From Bryopsis sp. KO-2023 (Eukaryota > Chlorophyta > Ulvophyceae > Bryopsidales > Bryopsidaceae): DNA of 64,000 bases. Positions 12,319 through 25,000 of this stretch are shown in pieces. The translations under genes were made by a program, and so were the position numbers. Each line of letters opens with the position of its first letter. Position 1 is the first letter of the stretch. A model generated the notes under the pieces. It saw only the letters and a program-made list of their open reading frames with translations. It was not told where the DNA came from and made no database searches. The stretch spans positions 1,922,001 to 1,986,000 of the forward strand of contig BSYQ01000011.1 in NCBI GenBank assembly GCA_030272585.1, written 5' to 3'.

Positions 12319-12509
12319 CATAGGCGCAACCAGGATTTCGGGGGAGGGGGGGCCGAAATATTTTTTGGGGGGGCACTTTTAATTTTTGTACCGTGCAATA
12401 GAAAATCTGCTAGAAAATCTGCTGAATAGGATTTTTTTTTTCTTGCTAGCTTTCTTGGGGGGGCCAGAAATTTTTTTAGGGGGACAGGCCCCCCCCGGTT
12501 GCGCCTATG
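12319..12509. mobile_element. MITE with GGCGCAACC inverted ends
   Basis: A 191-bp segment begins CATAGGCGCAACC and ends with its exact reverse complement GGTTGCGCCTATG. The interior has G-rich and T-rich runs on the plus strand and no coding potential. The ends read as TA + GGCGCAACC...GGTTGCGCC + TA, which suits a TA target duplication as made by Tc1/mariner-type transposases. The assignment to that superfamily is an inference from the TA alone. Confidence 0.7.
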
Positions 12510-14766
12510 AAAGCCCCAAGAACGGGAGTGCTAATGATAGCGAATATTAATCTTGGGCTTCTGGGCATGTAATATTGATTGATTGATAGTTAATATCAGG
12601 CAAAACTGGGTGGTTTTGGTAGGAGATTATAGGTTTTTCAACAGTTTTGGGGAAACTGTAATATTTTGAGTTTGGTTTCAGGAAATCGTTTTGAGGGAGA
12701 ACAGTTACCACATAATTAGAACTATTTGCTTTCGAACATTTACGCTTATTCTGTATTTAATGTATTTATTTTTTGAATAAACTTGCTTTTTGTTACAATA
12801 TTACTTATTGTGGAAGGGGCTGATTCAGTCGATGAGCAGTTTATACAGTTAGAACTCCGGGTGGTATTTGAGGGGACTTCGGTTGGAACAGGGGTCGTAT
12901 TTTTTACTGTCACAAATGCGAATTCAACGATGTTGAATATTACATGCGCAAAAGCCAATTTTTGTTTCACTGCACTCTTCTTTCCACCAGATAAATTGAA
13001 ATCCTGGAAAATGGCATAATGATTTAACGATTATTACCCGTTCCACAAACAGGGCTGGTAGGCTTTCAACCAAAAGAAACGAACACCCAGATATGAATTG
13101 AAGTAAAACTCGAATATTTATGAATCAACAACCCCCCAATAGAGGAAGGACAATGAATCGCACTTCATAAAATCCACAAAATTTTGTAATCAGTAAGGAG
13201 AACTGCTGGTTTCCACAGAAGTGCCCAAGCCACAAACAAACAAACAAACAAACAAACGTAATTAAATTTCCACCAATTGGTTGCAACCGCACACACGAAA
13301 ACTTCTGTGCCAGGAGTCCCACCAAATTTCGATTTTTTTTTAACCTCCAGTTTCTTCCTTCCAGAATTTTCCATTGAGTTATGTGCGAGAAGCACAAAAA
13401 AAAACCGAAATAAACTGCTACTGCTGATCCCATGACGAAATCTCTTCGATATGGAAACGTTGATGAGGTCTGGATGCTGGGGGAAATGTTAGGTTGCCGT
13501 CTGCAAGCACAATATTTTTTTTCCAATTGCACTGCTAGTTTCCAGAGGGCTTCTTTTCCTTCATCTTTTTGAAACGAAAAAGAAAAAGAAAAAATCCTAC
13601 ACGAATGATATTTCAGCTCAGTCGCGTCCAGCGTGAGAAGGTTTGATCATCGACGTTTTTCAACCCATGCAAATGGAAAAAAAAAACTGAAACAAAAATG
13701 CTTACCCGTCAGGTGGCTCCTCGGTTTGAAGCTTTCCAACTTTGATTTCCCAGGCTCCTCCTTAAGAAACTCCAAGCTTATTGCTAGAGTGGAACCCCCC
13801 TTCAGTGTCTCCTTTCCTCGCCAATGGCGCTTTTTGAACGTCTGAGAAAAACATTGCGTCTGATGATGATCAAAATTCAATGTTATGATATGTAATAACT
13901 ACACGCATTCTCTCTTTCTTACAATAAAATGATTTTCATACACATTGCTAAGACTTCGTGCTCATAGGGCTGGGCTTTGTGGGACACCATCACAACTATC
14001 GTTCAGGAAAGCCAGTCATGTATGTCACAAACCAAAACCACCTATCGATCAACCATGCTCCGTCTATGGCTCGAGCTGAGCAAGAGGTCTTCTGCTTCCT
14101 TCGCTCCTCCTGTGCCTGCGAGCGCGTCGAGTAGAGTTTAAAGAAAGCACCCCAGCTCACGGTTTGCTCCTGGCAAGAATTGAAACAGACAAACAGCTAT
14201 ACAGGATCTACGCACCTGTGCAGGGAGCCCTCAAGGCCCCCACTTGCCCCCGCATCGTTTTCCTTTCCGCCCCCTGCGAACGGGGGCGGCTGCAACATCT
14301 CGTCGTCGATGTTGCGGTCAGGTTCGGGGCCCTTTCTCCTGGCAAGCCAGTAGAGCCCACCAGGGACCTATGGGTTTCACAACCTCTTCGACTCAGACCC
14401 CACTCTCAAATTTGAGCAATACAAAGCCAACTTAAGATTCCAAGCTTGGAATCTGGCTTCTCTCATAATTCTCAAGAAATACTGCTAGCAGGATGTTTAC
14501 CACGCAGACGAGTCCGAAAATCAAGCGCGCCATTTCAAGCTCGAAGACTGTTAGCGTAAAGCGATCCCAGCCTGTGTTTCTCGTCATTCTGGGAACAAAA
14601 TACTCCTTCCATCAACCACAGTTACAGTTGAGCCTGCCAACGGGCCAACGGTTGCACAACTGACAGGTTGAGGGAGGTGGTTTCTGTTTCATTTGTACGT
14701 CAGGCGGCTTTCTGCTTGTGGGGGGAGTAGGCTTCAAATTCTTTAAAGATCCACAGTGTCCACTGC

Positions 14767-14800
14767 AATAAATAAAAGGAAATACTTCCTTTTATTTATT
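14767..14800. repeat. Perfect 15-bp hairpin with 4-base loop
   Basis: The arm AATAAATAAAAGGAA, loop ATAC and arm TTCCTTTTATTTATT form a perfect stem, followed by (TTAA)n. No gene lies close enough to assign a role. Confidence 0.85.
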
Positions 14801-15368
14801 AATTAATTAATTCAATGCTGGTGTGACAGCTCTGGCAACAAGGAATTATGGTGCATAGATGCCTTATACTCATGTTTACGCTCATGAATTCTCACTGTTG
14901 AGGTTTTCATTCTTTTTTTTTTGGAGGGGGGGGGCGCATTTGTAAGGTTCGATGAGGCTTCCTTTTTTCTTCGATTTTTTCTATTTCGAACTTGTTGCCA
15001 TAGCTCGAGGCAATTTTAACAGGCTATCAATCGTTTTGACTATATTTGAAAAGATCATGTGATTCTAAATTACCGCTTTTAAAGTGAATTATTCGACACA
15101 GTTGCTTCTCGACAAGCGGATCTTGACCTTACAAAAAGGTGTCTCCAAACACATTGTGAAAATGTTTTTTCCTTGCACCTGACTAACATCCAGTCAACTT
15201 ATAATATAAAAATGGGCACATTAACATTGCCCTATTCTGGGGTTAAAATTCTTAAAAAAAATGGATAAATCATTCGATGATCATTCGGGACTGTGGGTGG
15301 GCAGCTCTTGGATCTACTTGCAGGGGGACCCTGCGACATTTAAATCAAATCTTGGGAGACAATCAACA

Positions 15369-15388
15369 CATAACATAACATAACATAA
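15369..15388. repeat. (CATAA)4 tandem repeat
   Basis: Four perfect CATAA units in intergenic sequence upstream of the monooxygenase gene. Confidence 0.9.
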
Positions 15389-16121
15389 TTACACGCGAAG
15401 AAGCCACAATCAACACCGCAGTGCGCATAAGAAAAGATAAAAGGTCGAACAGCAATAATTAACTATCAAATCTTACATGTGGTCGCTGTAAGAGTTTGGG
15501 GTTGGCAAATGAGGATGGAAATGAGAGTTTATAAGGGGTTCGGCAAGTGACTTGGGATTGGCAAAAGATGGTGTCCGCACGTGGGAAATACCAGTTTCTG
15601 GGACTACATATTGGACTTGGTGGCATTATCATTGCAACTTGTGTCCTCCCTTTGGTCAAGGGGGGAGGGGTGCCTCCTAGTGTGCTTCACCAAGTGTGTC
15701 CTACCCAGTGCTCTAAAATTCCACAGTCGCACAAGATCTTCAACGAAAGTCGCATTTCCAACTCTGGCCAAAATATCGAGGACAACTCATGAAATACATA
15801 ATCCATAATCCCAAGGAAGCAATAGCCACACTGAATCAAACACAAACCTCTTGGTTACTTACAGATGTTCCCTAACTCTTTAAATAGTCAAACCCAAGGG
15901 CCCTTGCATGCACACTTCATCCCTGAGTTCCCGAACTAGCCCTCAAGGCCTCTCCTATCCCCCATGCGGCCCTGTCGACAATGCGCGCGTACGTCATTCG
16001 TCCCACTCTGACTGACTGCGTTCGTCAGCCGCTACTCAAGCAGTTTTAAACGCCTGACGCAAAAAAACAAAGGGACGCATGTACAGTGCGAATCCCATCA
16101 GAGTGCTACAGCAAGAACAGA

Positions 16122-17714
16122 ATGGCAACTGTGGGGATCGTCGGGGCTGGTGTCAGCGGCCTTGCTTGCGCGAAGTCTGCGATTGAGTGCGGTCTTAGAC
16201 CCACAATATTTGAGAAGTCAAGCCGGATCGGTGGGACATGGAGGCCTTCGGATGGCCTGGTTTGGGATGGTATGAGGGCGAACTTGTCGCAAAGGTCGAT
16301 GTCTTATTCTGACTTCCCTTGGCCGTTCGACACCCAAAAACCAAACCCAACTGCGCACGAGACTTACCGATATCTCACAGAATATGCGACGCGCTTCGAT
16401 CTCTTGGATTGCGTGCGTCCGGACTCCGCAGTGAAGAGCGTCAGCAGGAGCGGAGGAAAATGGCAGATCTGTTACGGTGACGACAGCGACGTTGCAGAGT
16501 TCGACTTCGTTCTCGTCGCGTCTGGTGTCTTTTCTGCTCCTTGGTACCCAGACATCCCTGGCTTGCTGGACGTCGAAACGGATAAGCCCCATCCGTGGTT
16601 CACTCACAGTGCCGCGTTTGAAACAGCCGACAACTTCAGGGATCAAACCGTGATCGTGCTGGGGAATGTTTACAGTGGCGCCGATATCACTGTGGCGTTG
16701 GCGAGAGGCGGGGCGAAGAGAGTCGTCAGCGTCGCCAATAGGCCGTTATGGTTTACGCATCGACTCATTCCAAACGAAAACGGAAAGCTTCTCCCAGTGG
16801 ACGCTTATTTCAAGAGACCCACGGAAAAGGTATCGATTGAAGAGAAACTGCGCCGGCAGCACAAGCTCTACAATCACTGGAACGGCGGGGACCCTGGGCG
16901 TTTTGCGAAGGACTTGACGGTCGGAGACACCTCGTTGACGGCCCCATACTTGTCAATCACGGACAGATATCTGGAGGACGTGAGCGCTGGACGGGTGGAG
17001 TTAAAGCAGGGGGTGTCGAGCTTCGACGGCAAAGTAGCGACTTTCAAAGATGGAAGCAATATGGAATTTGATCACGTGATCTGTGCGACTGGGTGAGGAC
17101 TCTGTTCCAGACACATACGACACATCACATCCCACTTTTCTCCCCCCTGCTGCACAATTCGATGTCCAAATTCCTCATGGAATTTATTTATTTTTGTTCT
17201 TTTGTGCAGTTATCGCATGGTGTTACCATTCCTGGATGAATCCACGAAGAAAACCCTGGATTTTCTACCTCACAACAGTTTGCAGCCAGTTTTGATGCAC
17301 AAAACGACTTTCCATCCCGATCTCCCAAACCTAGCATTCGTTGGGATGTTTCGAGGACCCTACTTTGCCATGATCGAACTGCAAGCTAGGTGGGCTTGCA
17401 TGGCGTTCAGCGGGGAGTGTCCGTACCCTACCGCTGAAGAAATGGCTGCCGGAATCCAGGAAGAAAAGGAGCTCAGAGGATTTGTTCCTAGGCCTCAGTT
17501 TCATCATGTAGGTTACGCCCTAGCGGAGGATATATCAAAGATAATGGGGGTGTTTCCACAGGAAGAATTGGACGGGAAATCAGGAGCAATGTTGGCAAAA
17601 CGTTTGAGAGAAGGGCCTTTACTGCCGGCGCACTACAGATTGTGTGGACCTCACGCGAACAGAGAAGTGGCCCTAGCGACGATTCGCAAGTTCAATGAAG
17701 ATATTGAGGAATAG
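16122..17714 (+). CDS. Flavin-containing monooxygenase (FMO family)
   Basis: Exons 16122-17092 and 17210-17714 are joined in phase 2 across a 117-bp intron (donor ACTGG|GTGAGG, acceptor TGTGCAG|TTATCG), giving 491 residues, typical for the family. FMOs use NADPH, O2 and FAD to oxygenate soft nucleophiles (N, S) or ketones. The FAD-binding GxGxxG is GAGVSG at residues 8-13, followed by an acidic strand end (FEKSSRIGGTW). An FMO-like HPWFTHSAAF segment lies near residue 165. The second nucleotide-binding loop is G181-NVYS-G186 rather than the usual GxGxSG, so NADPH handling may differ. The C-terminal part has the family's Y-x-x-x-x-PFLD block. The start is the first ATG leading directly into the FAD motif. 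Substrate unknown. Confidence 0.88.
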
Positions 17715-19023
17715 GTGGATAAAACTGTGCAGGATGTTGCTTCTTCAACATGGCCATCATGTTTCGATGATTCCTGTCTAATTGCCTTCTGTTTCAGACA
17801 ACACAATGCAACAGGGACAACATAGCATGCAAATCCACCCCCACCCGTCTTTCAAAATCAATCGACTGGTCAATCACAATTCTAGGATATCGAAATGGAG
17901 GTCTACCAGATGTAATCTGTTGGGTTTCCTTCATTATATGGTGAGGGCCTATTTTGCTCATGTTTGGATAATGGGTATTTTTTGTTCATCTTACTGATGG
18001 GTTTTAGACCAAATGCAATCCATTTGGCAAAAACCCACCCGGAATGCCATTCACTCTCATAAATCTTGTAACATTTTGTTCCCTTTACGGACATCCGGAT
18101 TGATTTGTCCCCCCCTCCCAAGCAGTCCTTAAGCATCACCCCCCATCTATAAAAAAAAAGGAAAAAAAAAAAGAAATCTATCAACTTATCCTAGAACTCC
18201 TGATGAGAAATACACACACAGACAGACAGAGCAAGGTCCACTCTTTAACCGAGACAATTCCTGTTTTCCAGGGAAAAGGAGGGGAAAAAAGAACCAGCAG
18301 GGGGGAAAAGAACCCCCAAAGAAATGACACAAATTGCTGAGGGCAGATCGAGCAAACCAGCGAAACATACAAAAAAAAAACAAAAAACAAAAAAAAAGAA
18401 ACAATCACAGCCAACATATAATCTCCCGCTCCCTATATATATATATAAATTTTTTTTCTCCTTCTTTTTGCCTGTGGTCTCTTTTATCCCTCAACAAAAC
18501 AAAAATAACCACCCAACACCGCCACCATCATTTTTTTTTCTAGTTCCAAACCTAACTTCCTCACTTTGCTTCTTTTTTGATTTTTCTCTCTCTGTCTCTC
18601 CCCGCACAATTTTCCCCCAACACCCCCAATTTTTTTTCTTTACCCTCGAATAATCATCCCAAGGAAATTTCTGCCTGAAAAAGGTGGTGTTTTTTCTCCA
18701 CTGGCTGCAAACCAGACCCTTTTCCCCCATCTCTACATAGCAGCATGCGGCAATTTCCCTTCAAATTTTCCTTACACTCTCCCCCCCCCCCCCCCAAACT
18801 CCCTCTCCTCTCCGCCCAAAATCTCCACCAACAGAATTAAAAAAATCCAGCATGAAGGAGAAATCAAGAGGGGTGATGCATATCAATCAAGTGCAATACA
18901 TATTCTATGTCACGGCGCTGACACACAGAAAAATAAACCGGGAAAAAGAAGCAAAAAAAGCCAACACTCCACTTCCCCCCCCCCCCCTTCTCTCTATTCC
19001 TTTTTTGAAATCAGAAGTAAATG
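17715..19023. other. Convergent intergenic region
   Basis: This lies between the 3' ends of the monooxygenase (plus) and PRP40 (minus). It holds oligo(A), oligo(T) and a run of about 16 C near 18780. No gene seen. Confidence 0.55.
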
Positions 19024-22000
19024 TCAGGCCTCCACCTCTCCCTCCTCGGCTTCTTCCTGCACGTCCGGTGCGATTTGCTGACCACCAGGAGCTTCCCCAT
19101 CCTCCAGCGAAATCTCCACCCCTTCCATTTTCTCGCCCGTCGATTCCACCTGATTTGCACCTTCATCAGCTGGGATCGTTTCTGATTCCCCCATCGGAGG
19201 TTTTTCTTCCATTGGGGGTTCGCAGGACGGGACTACATCAGCCATGGGCTGATCGGGCTGGTCTGAATGAGTGGATGGTTCTGCCTTCGGGGGGGCATCC
19301 ACAGGATTCGAAAGCTCTTGTTCGGCAGCTGGTGGTGATCTTCCTCTCCTAGCCCTAAACAAGCCGCAAAAAACAACACAAACAGGGGATTTACCACCAG
19401 TCAGACATCGAGGAATATTCAATCGACGCTTGACAAACGTACAGGATAAAAACCACGTGCATAGCGATATGATATATAGTAGATTTCTGTGAGGAGGAGA
19501 TGAATCGGTGCCTGGGGTGCGAGGGATTCTAAGAAAAAAGACTGAAAATGTAGTGTGGTGGATGAGATGCTTTTTGCCACCGACCTTTTTTCGGCATCTC
19601 TGTCTTTGTGGTCCCTATGCTTTCTTTCCCTGTCTTTGTCTCGGCCCCTCTCTCTGTCTTTCCCTTTGTCTTTTTCCTTCTTGTGCTTTTTCGACCGTTT
19701 TTTCTCCTCTTCGTCGCTATCCGAATGATGCCTGCTCCAAGAACAACAAAAAGCAAAAAAAACAAATAAAAAAATATGGAAGCCCGCTCAGATCCTTAGC
19801 AGCAAAACCCTTGGTCGAGAGATGGCATATCATAGCGAGGTGTTTCTTTTCTCTTCTTTCTGAAACCTTTTTCAATACACCTTGAAAAGAAAGCAGTTAG
19901 TTGTCAAGTTTTTCTACCACTCTCGCATGCTGGGGGCAAGAAATAACTTTTTTTCCTTTCTCTCTCTCTCCTTTTCTTTTCTTTTTTCGGGGAGGAGGGG
20001 GAGGTTGAAAGAGAAAAATCGACGTAAAGTGGAGAAAATTGTATGAATTGAACATTGCTGGTGTCTAGAAAATAAATAAACAATAATAAACAATAAAAAT
20101 AGTCAATGCTTGGCTCAGGATTGCCCCACCTTTTGCTCTTGTGGTGCCTTTTGTACGATTCGTCATCTCCGCTGTCTGAATGCCTTCTCTTGTGCTTCTT
20201 GTAAGATCGCCGCTTGTGGTCTTCAGAGCTGGAGTCAGGGGAGCTTTCCTAACAACAATCAAAAAAAAAAAAAAAAATCAACACGGAACCAAACGACATA
20301 AAACAGAAAAGATAAAATGCGACGTTATGGTGTGTCCATGAACTCACTTTTTTTTTCCTCTTCTCCTCCTTCCTCTTGAGTTTGACGATATATTCGGAAA
20401 ACACCCCTTGTAGCTCTGCTTCCTCCTCGGGCTGAAAAACAAAGGAACAGAGCGTATAAAAATAAAACCACTCGGGAGTTTTTCCGTTCGTAACATTTGT
20501 ATTTAATTGGTTTTCTTCACCAATAATAATAATGATTTTTTTTTTTTTTGGGGGGGGGGGAAGGGGGTGAGCAAAAATCTGCAAGACACCCCACTAACGA
20601 CTTTCATTAGCCGTAAATTTCCGGAAAGAAGAAAATAGAAACTTTGAAAAAGGAAGCATCTTTTCAACACTAAATAATAACAGTCATTCTTGTTTGAGTC
20701 ATTTTGCTTGTGGTGTTGCAAACGAGGTTCATCTCTGTGTTGAAACAAAACAAAAACAAAACATATATCCTCTTAGATATCCTCTTTGCCTTCCACTTTT
20801 TTTTTCCCCGAAGAAAACATTATTAACAGCAGAATCTGGAGGAATCGCTGGCTGAAATCGTAGGAGTTTATTTTTTTCACCTTGATCTCGACATCCTCCA
20901 ACATTTGCTTGGCCTCCTCCCATGTCGTTTCCTCCTTTATCGTTCGACATCTTTTCAATTCCGAGAAAAAATCTTCCTTGGCTTTTTTCCTTCGCTTCAG
21001 TTCCTTGGCTTCCTTCTCTTTGGCTTTGGCATGCAGCTCCTCGTATATCAGTTTTCTAAAAGAAATCGATCGACGTTCAATCTCATGAAGAAAATAACAC
21101 ATGAAAAAAACTGATAAAAAAAAGAGATAAAAAGCTCAAAAGGGGATGGGAGGCTTCGGAGCAGGAGTTGAACTCTTCTCTCTATTTTTTTTATTTTTTT
21201 TTTTAATTTCAAGCCCCCAAAATAAATACTACAGTTGAAAAAAATAACAAACTCATAGCGACAGCCCAGCTTCTTGTACGCAAAAATCAATGCCAGGAAA
21301 AAAAAATTCCAAGGGGATTGAGGGGGGAAGGAAGAAGCCAGGAAAGCAAAACAAACAGGGCAAATAATAATTGAACAAAATTTGCTATTTTACAACGAAA
21401 AAACAAGGGCTAAAAAAGGAGGAAAAACAAAAGAGCAAAAAACTTACACATTTGATTTCTGGCAGCTCTTCATTCTTTCGTCCTCCTCGACCATCGAATT
21501 CAAAAATTCGTCGAAGAGAGTGTGGACCTCCACGGTTATGTCGGATTTCTTGTACACCTCTTTCATCACAGTCTAAAATTTCCAAAAGAAAAGGAACCAA
21601 AAACACACAATAAATTCAAAAATTAAAAATTAAAATCTCTATCGGTGAGTTAGCTTCAAGAGAAGGTCTTCATATGTACATTTCGCATCCCGAATTTCTC
21701 CGAGGGGTGCTTTTATTCACACATGCAGCAATATTTTCAAAGAAAAAGAAAAAAAAGGATCAAAATGAGTGGAGCCGAATTTCCTAACAGGTACAGCAAA
21801 TCTCGGTAAATTATCGTTGAAGGGAGTGGTGGACCCAAAACAGTCATTTGCAAAGTGGACAGTGGACATGGGGCTTTCACCCTCAATCATATTCAAAAAA
21901 AAAAACACCCTAAGAATTCATCTGGAAAAAAATGGATAAAATCTATTAGGTGTGGACGTGGTCTCCGTTTCATGGCACTTCCCCTCCCCCCCCCCCCCCC

Positions 22001-25000
22001 CTTTAAGTACTTCGGCTCCACCATACATTAATCCCTAAATGATTACTAATTCATTTGAATGCTTGGCATGCAGGCAAATATGTGCGCAGTTTTTGATCAT
22101 ACCCGATCCTGGTTGTATATTTCCTCCATTTCTTCGATCATATCTTCAAAAAGTTCTCTGGGCCGGGAGCCCGACTTATTCTTCGACACCGCGATGTAAA
22201 CTTCGTCGTTTTGAATCATGTTCCCATACTCCTTCCACCTATTGCCGAAAAAAAAAAGTGAAAAGTGAAAAGATGCTGAGACAAAGGTCGATTTTAATGG
22301 TTTTACTCAACCATATTTCCACCCTCCCTCCAAAAAGCAAAACAAAACAAAAAAAAGCGGTGGATGTTTGCACAGTGGAGGGATTGAATGGGGATTTCGG
22401 CTGCGATGTATTGCGTTCTGAGAAAATCATGACTTTTGGGTTCACATTCAAAACTCAAAATTTGCAGTCAAAATTTTTTTGGGGGATGAAAAAGGATGGC
22501 TACCTCGATTTTGCGTTGATGATGCCCTGTTCCCTGTGTTTTTTCAACAGCTCTTTGAATGCATCCCGGGATCGCCTTTCCTTCCTCCGAGTATCTTGTT
22601 CCGATCGAACCTTAGCCTCTTGTTCTCGATGTTCCAGTTCTTTGATAAATTCCTGTTGAATCGAAAAAAAAAAAGCAAAAAAAAAAAAAAACTCACATGG
22701 GGATTTACCTTCACCGAAGCTAACACCCCAGTAATACTTCATGCAATACATTTTTACTTTTTTTTTTTTACCTGAAAGACGTCCAGCCTTTCGCTCCTGT
22801 CCAGAGCTTCGTATTCATCATGCCCTTCTAACCGAGATGAAATTTTCCGCCAAGCTGTTGTGACCTTTTGCCAAAAAAAAAGAAAAAAACGAAATGAGCA
22901 ACCATTCAACACTTTTTTCCTTCCGCTGGGGCACCCGTCGAAGTCTGACCTGCCGATATCTTTTGTTTTCTTTTCAGAAAATAGCACATTCCTATATCCA
23001 TGAAATGCTGACGTTTATAGAACATGTCAGAAAAGGATGACATCCATGATATGAAGTGGAATTTTACAAAACATCAAACATTGTTTTTTTTTCACTCCCA
23101 GGTTTTTTATTTTATTTATTTTTCGCACCTTGACATTGTGCTTCTTCAAGAGCTCCTTAAACGCTGTCATTTTGGATTTCCTTTCGGCCCGCTTTTCTTT
23201 GTTTTCCTTGTCCTGACACTCCCGCATGTGCTTGATGAAATATGTCTGAAAATAACCAAAACACCTTGATTTTAAAATCATCCTAACAAATAGATAAATA
23301 GATAAATAAATAAATAAATAAACATGTAAATCTGCATTAAAGTTTCTCTTTTCTTTTTCAGTTATCATTTACATGAAAAGGTATACTTTAAAAAACAAAA
23401 CCAACAGCACGATGGTTTTTTCAACGGTGCAGCAGGGAACCCCCCGCCGAAAATTAACTACGGTCCATTTTCTTTTTCTTCCGTTTTTTGGGTTTCAAAT
23501 CATCGAAAAAATGCCATTACCTCCCTGAGTCTGTCATCCACAGCATGCCACCTTGGATCATCCCCCAACAGGTCCTTGACTCTGGAAAACCTCGTCGCAT
23601 GCGTTATCTCGGAGTTTTCCTCGACCATTTGGATGAAAGCCTCCCTCACCGATTTTTCTTGCTGCAGCTTGTCCTCCCTCTGAGCCGATTTCAACTCCTC
23701 CTGGTACTCATAGAAACAGGTTTTCCTGTCCGCCAGGGTTTTGAGGACCCCGTAGCGCTTATCTTTGTCCTGCGTTGCCAATCGCATGGCCTGTTCCCAG
23801 GTCCAGTCCGGCCGACAGCCGATAGCCCTCAGAAGCTCCTTGAAGGTGGATTTCTTTTCATCCTAAGTTGGAACCACAGGGAAAAAAAAGCAAAAAAAAT
23901 AGAATTGATATCCTAGAATGACTTCCCACAGCCAAAAAAAAAAAAAAGGGGGGTAAAGAAATGAACAAGAGTTGGGGAAATCGGAGTGGAGGACGAGATG
24001 CGATGGTATGGCTGAAACTCACCAAGGTTCCCTCTTGGCTGGAAGCTTTCACTTGCAGGGCACTCCCAGCTGAAATAGGAGCGATGGACACCTGCAACAC
24101 AAACACCACGTGTTTTAAATTTCATGTTGAAATACAGAAATCCACAAAGGGAAACACGAACAGCCTCGAAAAACACACAATACGCAATGCTTATCTTGTC
24201 GGGATAGGGCAAGGTTGTATACTCATGCAAAAAAAAAATAAATATATATATATATATATAGTGTGTGTGTTCAGTCCAACGAAATTAACACGCTGTCGCC
24301 AGGAGTGCATCAAGCGTGAGTTTCCAGTTCCTGTTTTTATTTTTCAGACTTTTTGCATTTTAATTTTTTTTTTTTTTTTTGGGGGGGGGGGGGGAGATTG
24401 AATAAGAAAGTGCAAAAAGGAAACCATTGATTCCTGAGGCACATTTATGGTTCCATATCTTCCACGAACATATTGCCAACCACAAAACTCCAAATAAAAT
24501 AAGCAGAAACACACACACAGCAAAGAAAAGACTGCACACAAATCAAATTTTGTGGAACCCGAGAGGTACATTTGCGTTTAGTTGAAAGCATGTCCATGTT
24601 TTTGAAAAAAACAACTCCGTAATGGCACAAAAAAAGAAAAAACCTGAGGTAATCGAGCAGGTATGTTCCCATTGTCTTGAACTCGAATCGAGGGTCCCAA
24701 AGTTGACGTGGCTTCTGGGGTTTCCAGCTTGACCACCTGAAATCAACCCCACACGATTTTTACAAAAGCAAAAAACACCACAACAGCAGCCCAAAAACAA
24801 GATCCCTCCATTTTGTTGCCCGGTGAATCGAAAAGAAAAAAAAAATCCATGTAAGCTCTGTTCAAAAAGATTGATGCAACATTTTTTTGAGGGGCGTTGA
24901 TTTCAAAAAAATTGATCGGGGGCGAAAAGGTCCCCGACATGGCGATTTGGAGTTTAAAATAATAATTAAAAAAAACGCAGGGAGGCTTTTGTGACCTGAA

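Larger units (their letters stand above)
12510..16121. other. Intergenic sequence, 3.6 kb
   Basis: No gene recognised on either strand. Short open frames around 12783-13019, 13125-13880 and 14164-14435 have no domain signature and no consistent splice partners. A perfect hairpin (14767-14800) and a (CATAA)4 repeat (15369-15388) are present. Confidence 0.5.

Noticed and set aside
16086..16121. A GTG start extending the monooxygenase by 12 residues
   Set aside because: Nuclear genes rarely start at GTG, and the ATG at 16122 leads straight into the FAD-binding motif.
20596..20740. An extra PRP40 exon between 20881 and 20431
   Set aside because: Candidate acceptors lead to a stop or an implausible peptide, and the direct join restores a normal FF-domain length in phase.
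24364..24394. T(17)G(14) run as a telomere-type repeat
   Set aside because: It is a single homopolymer junction, not a tandem array of a short T/G unit.
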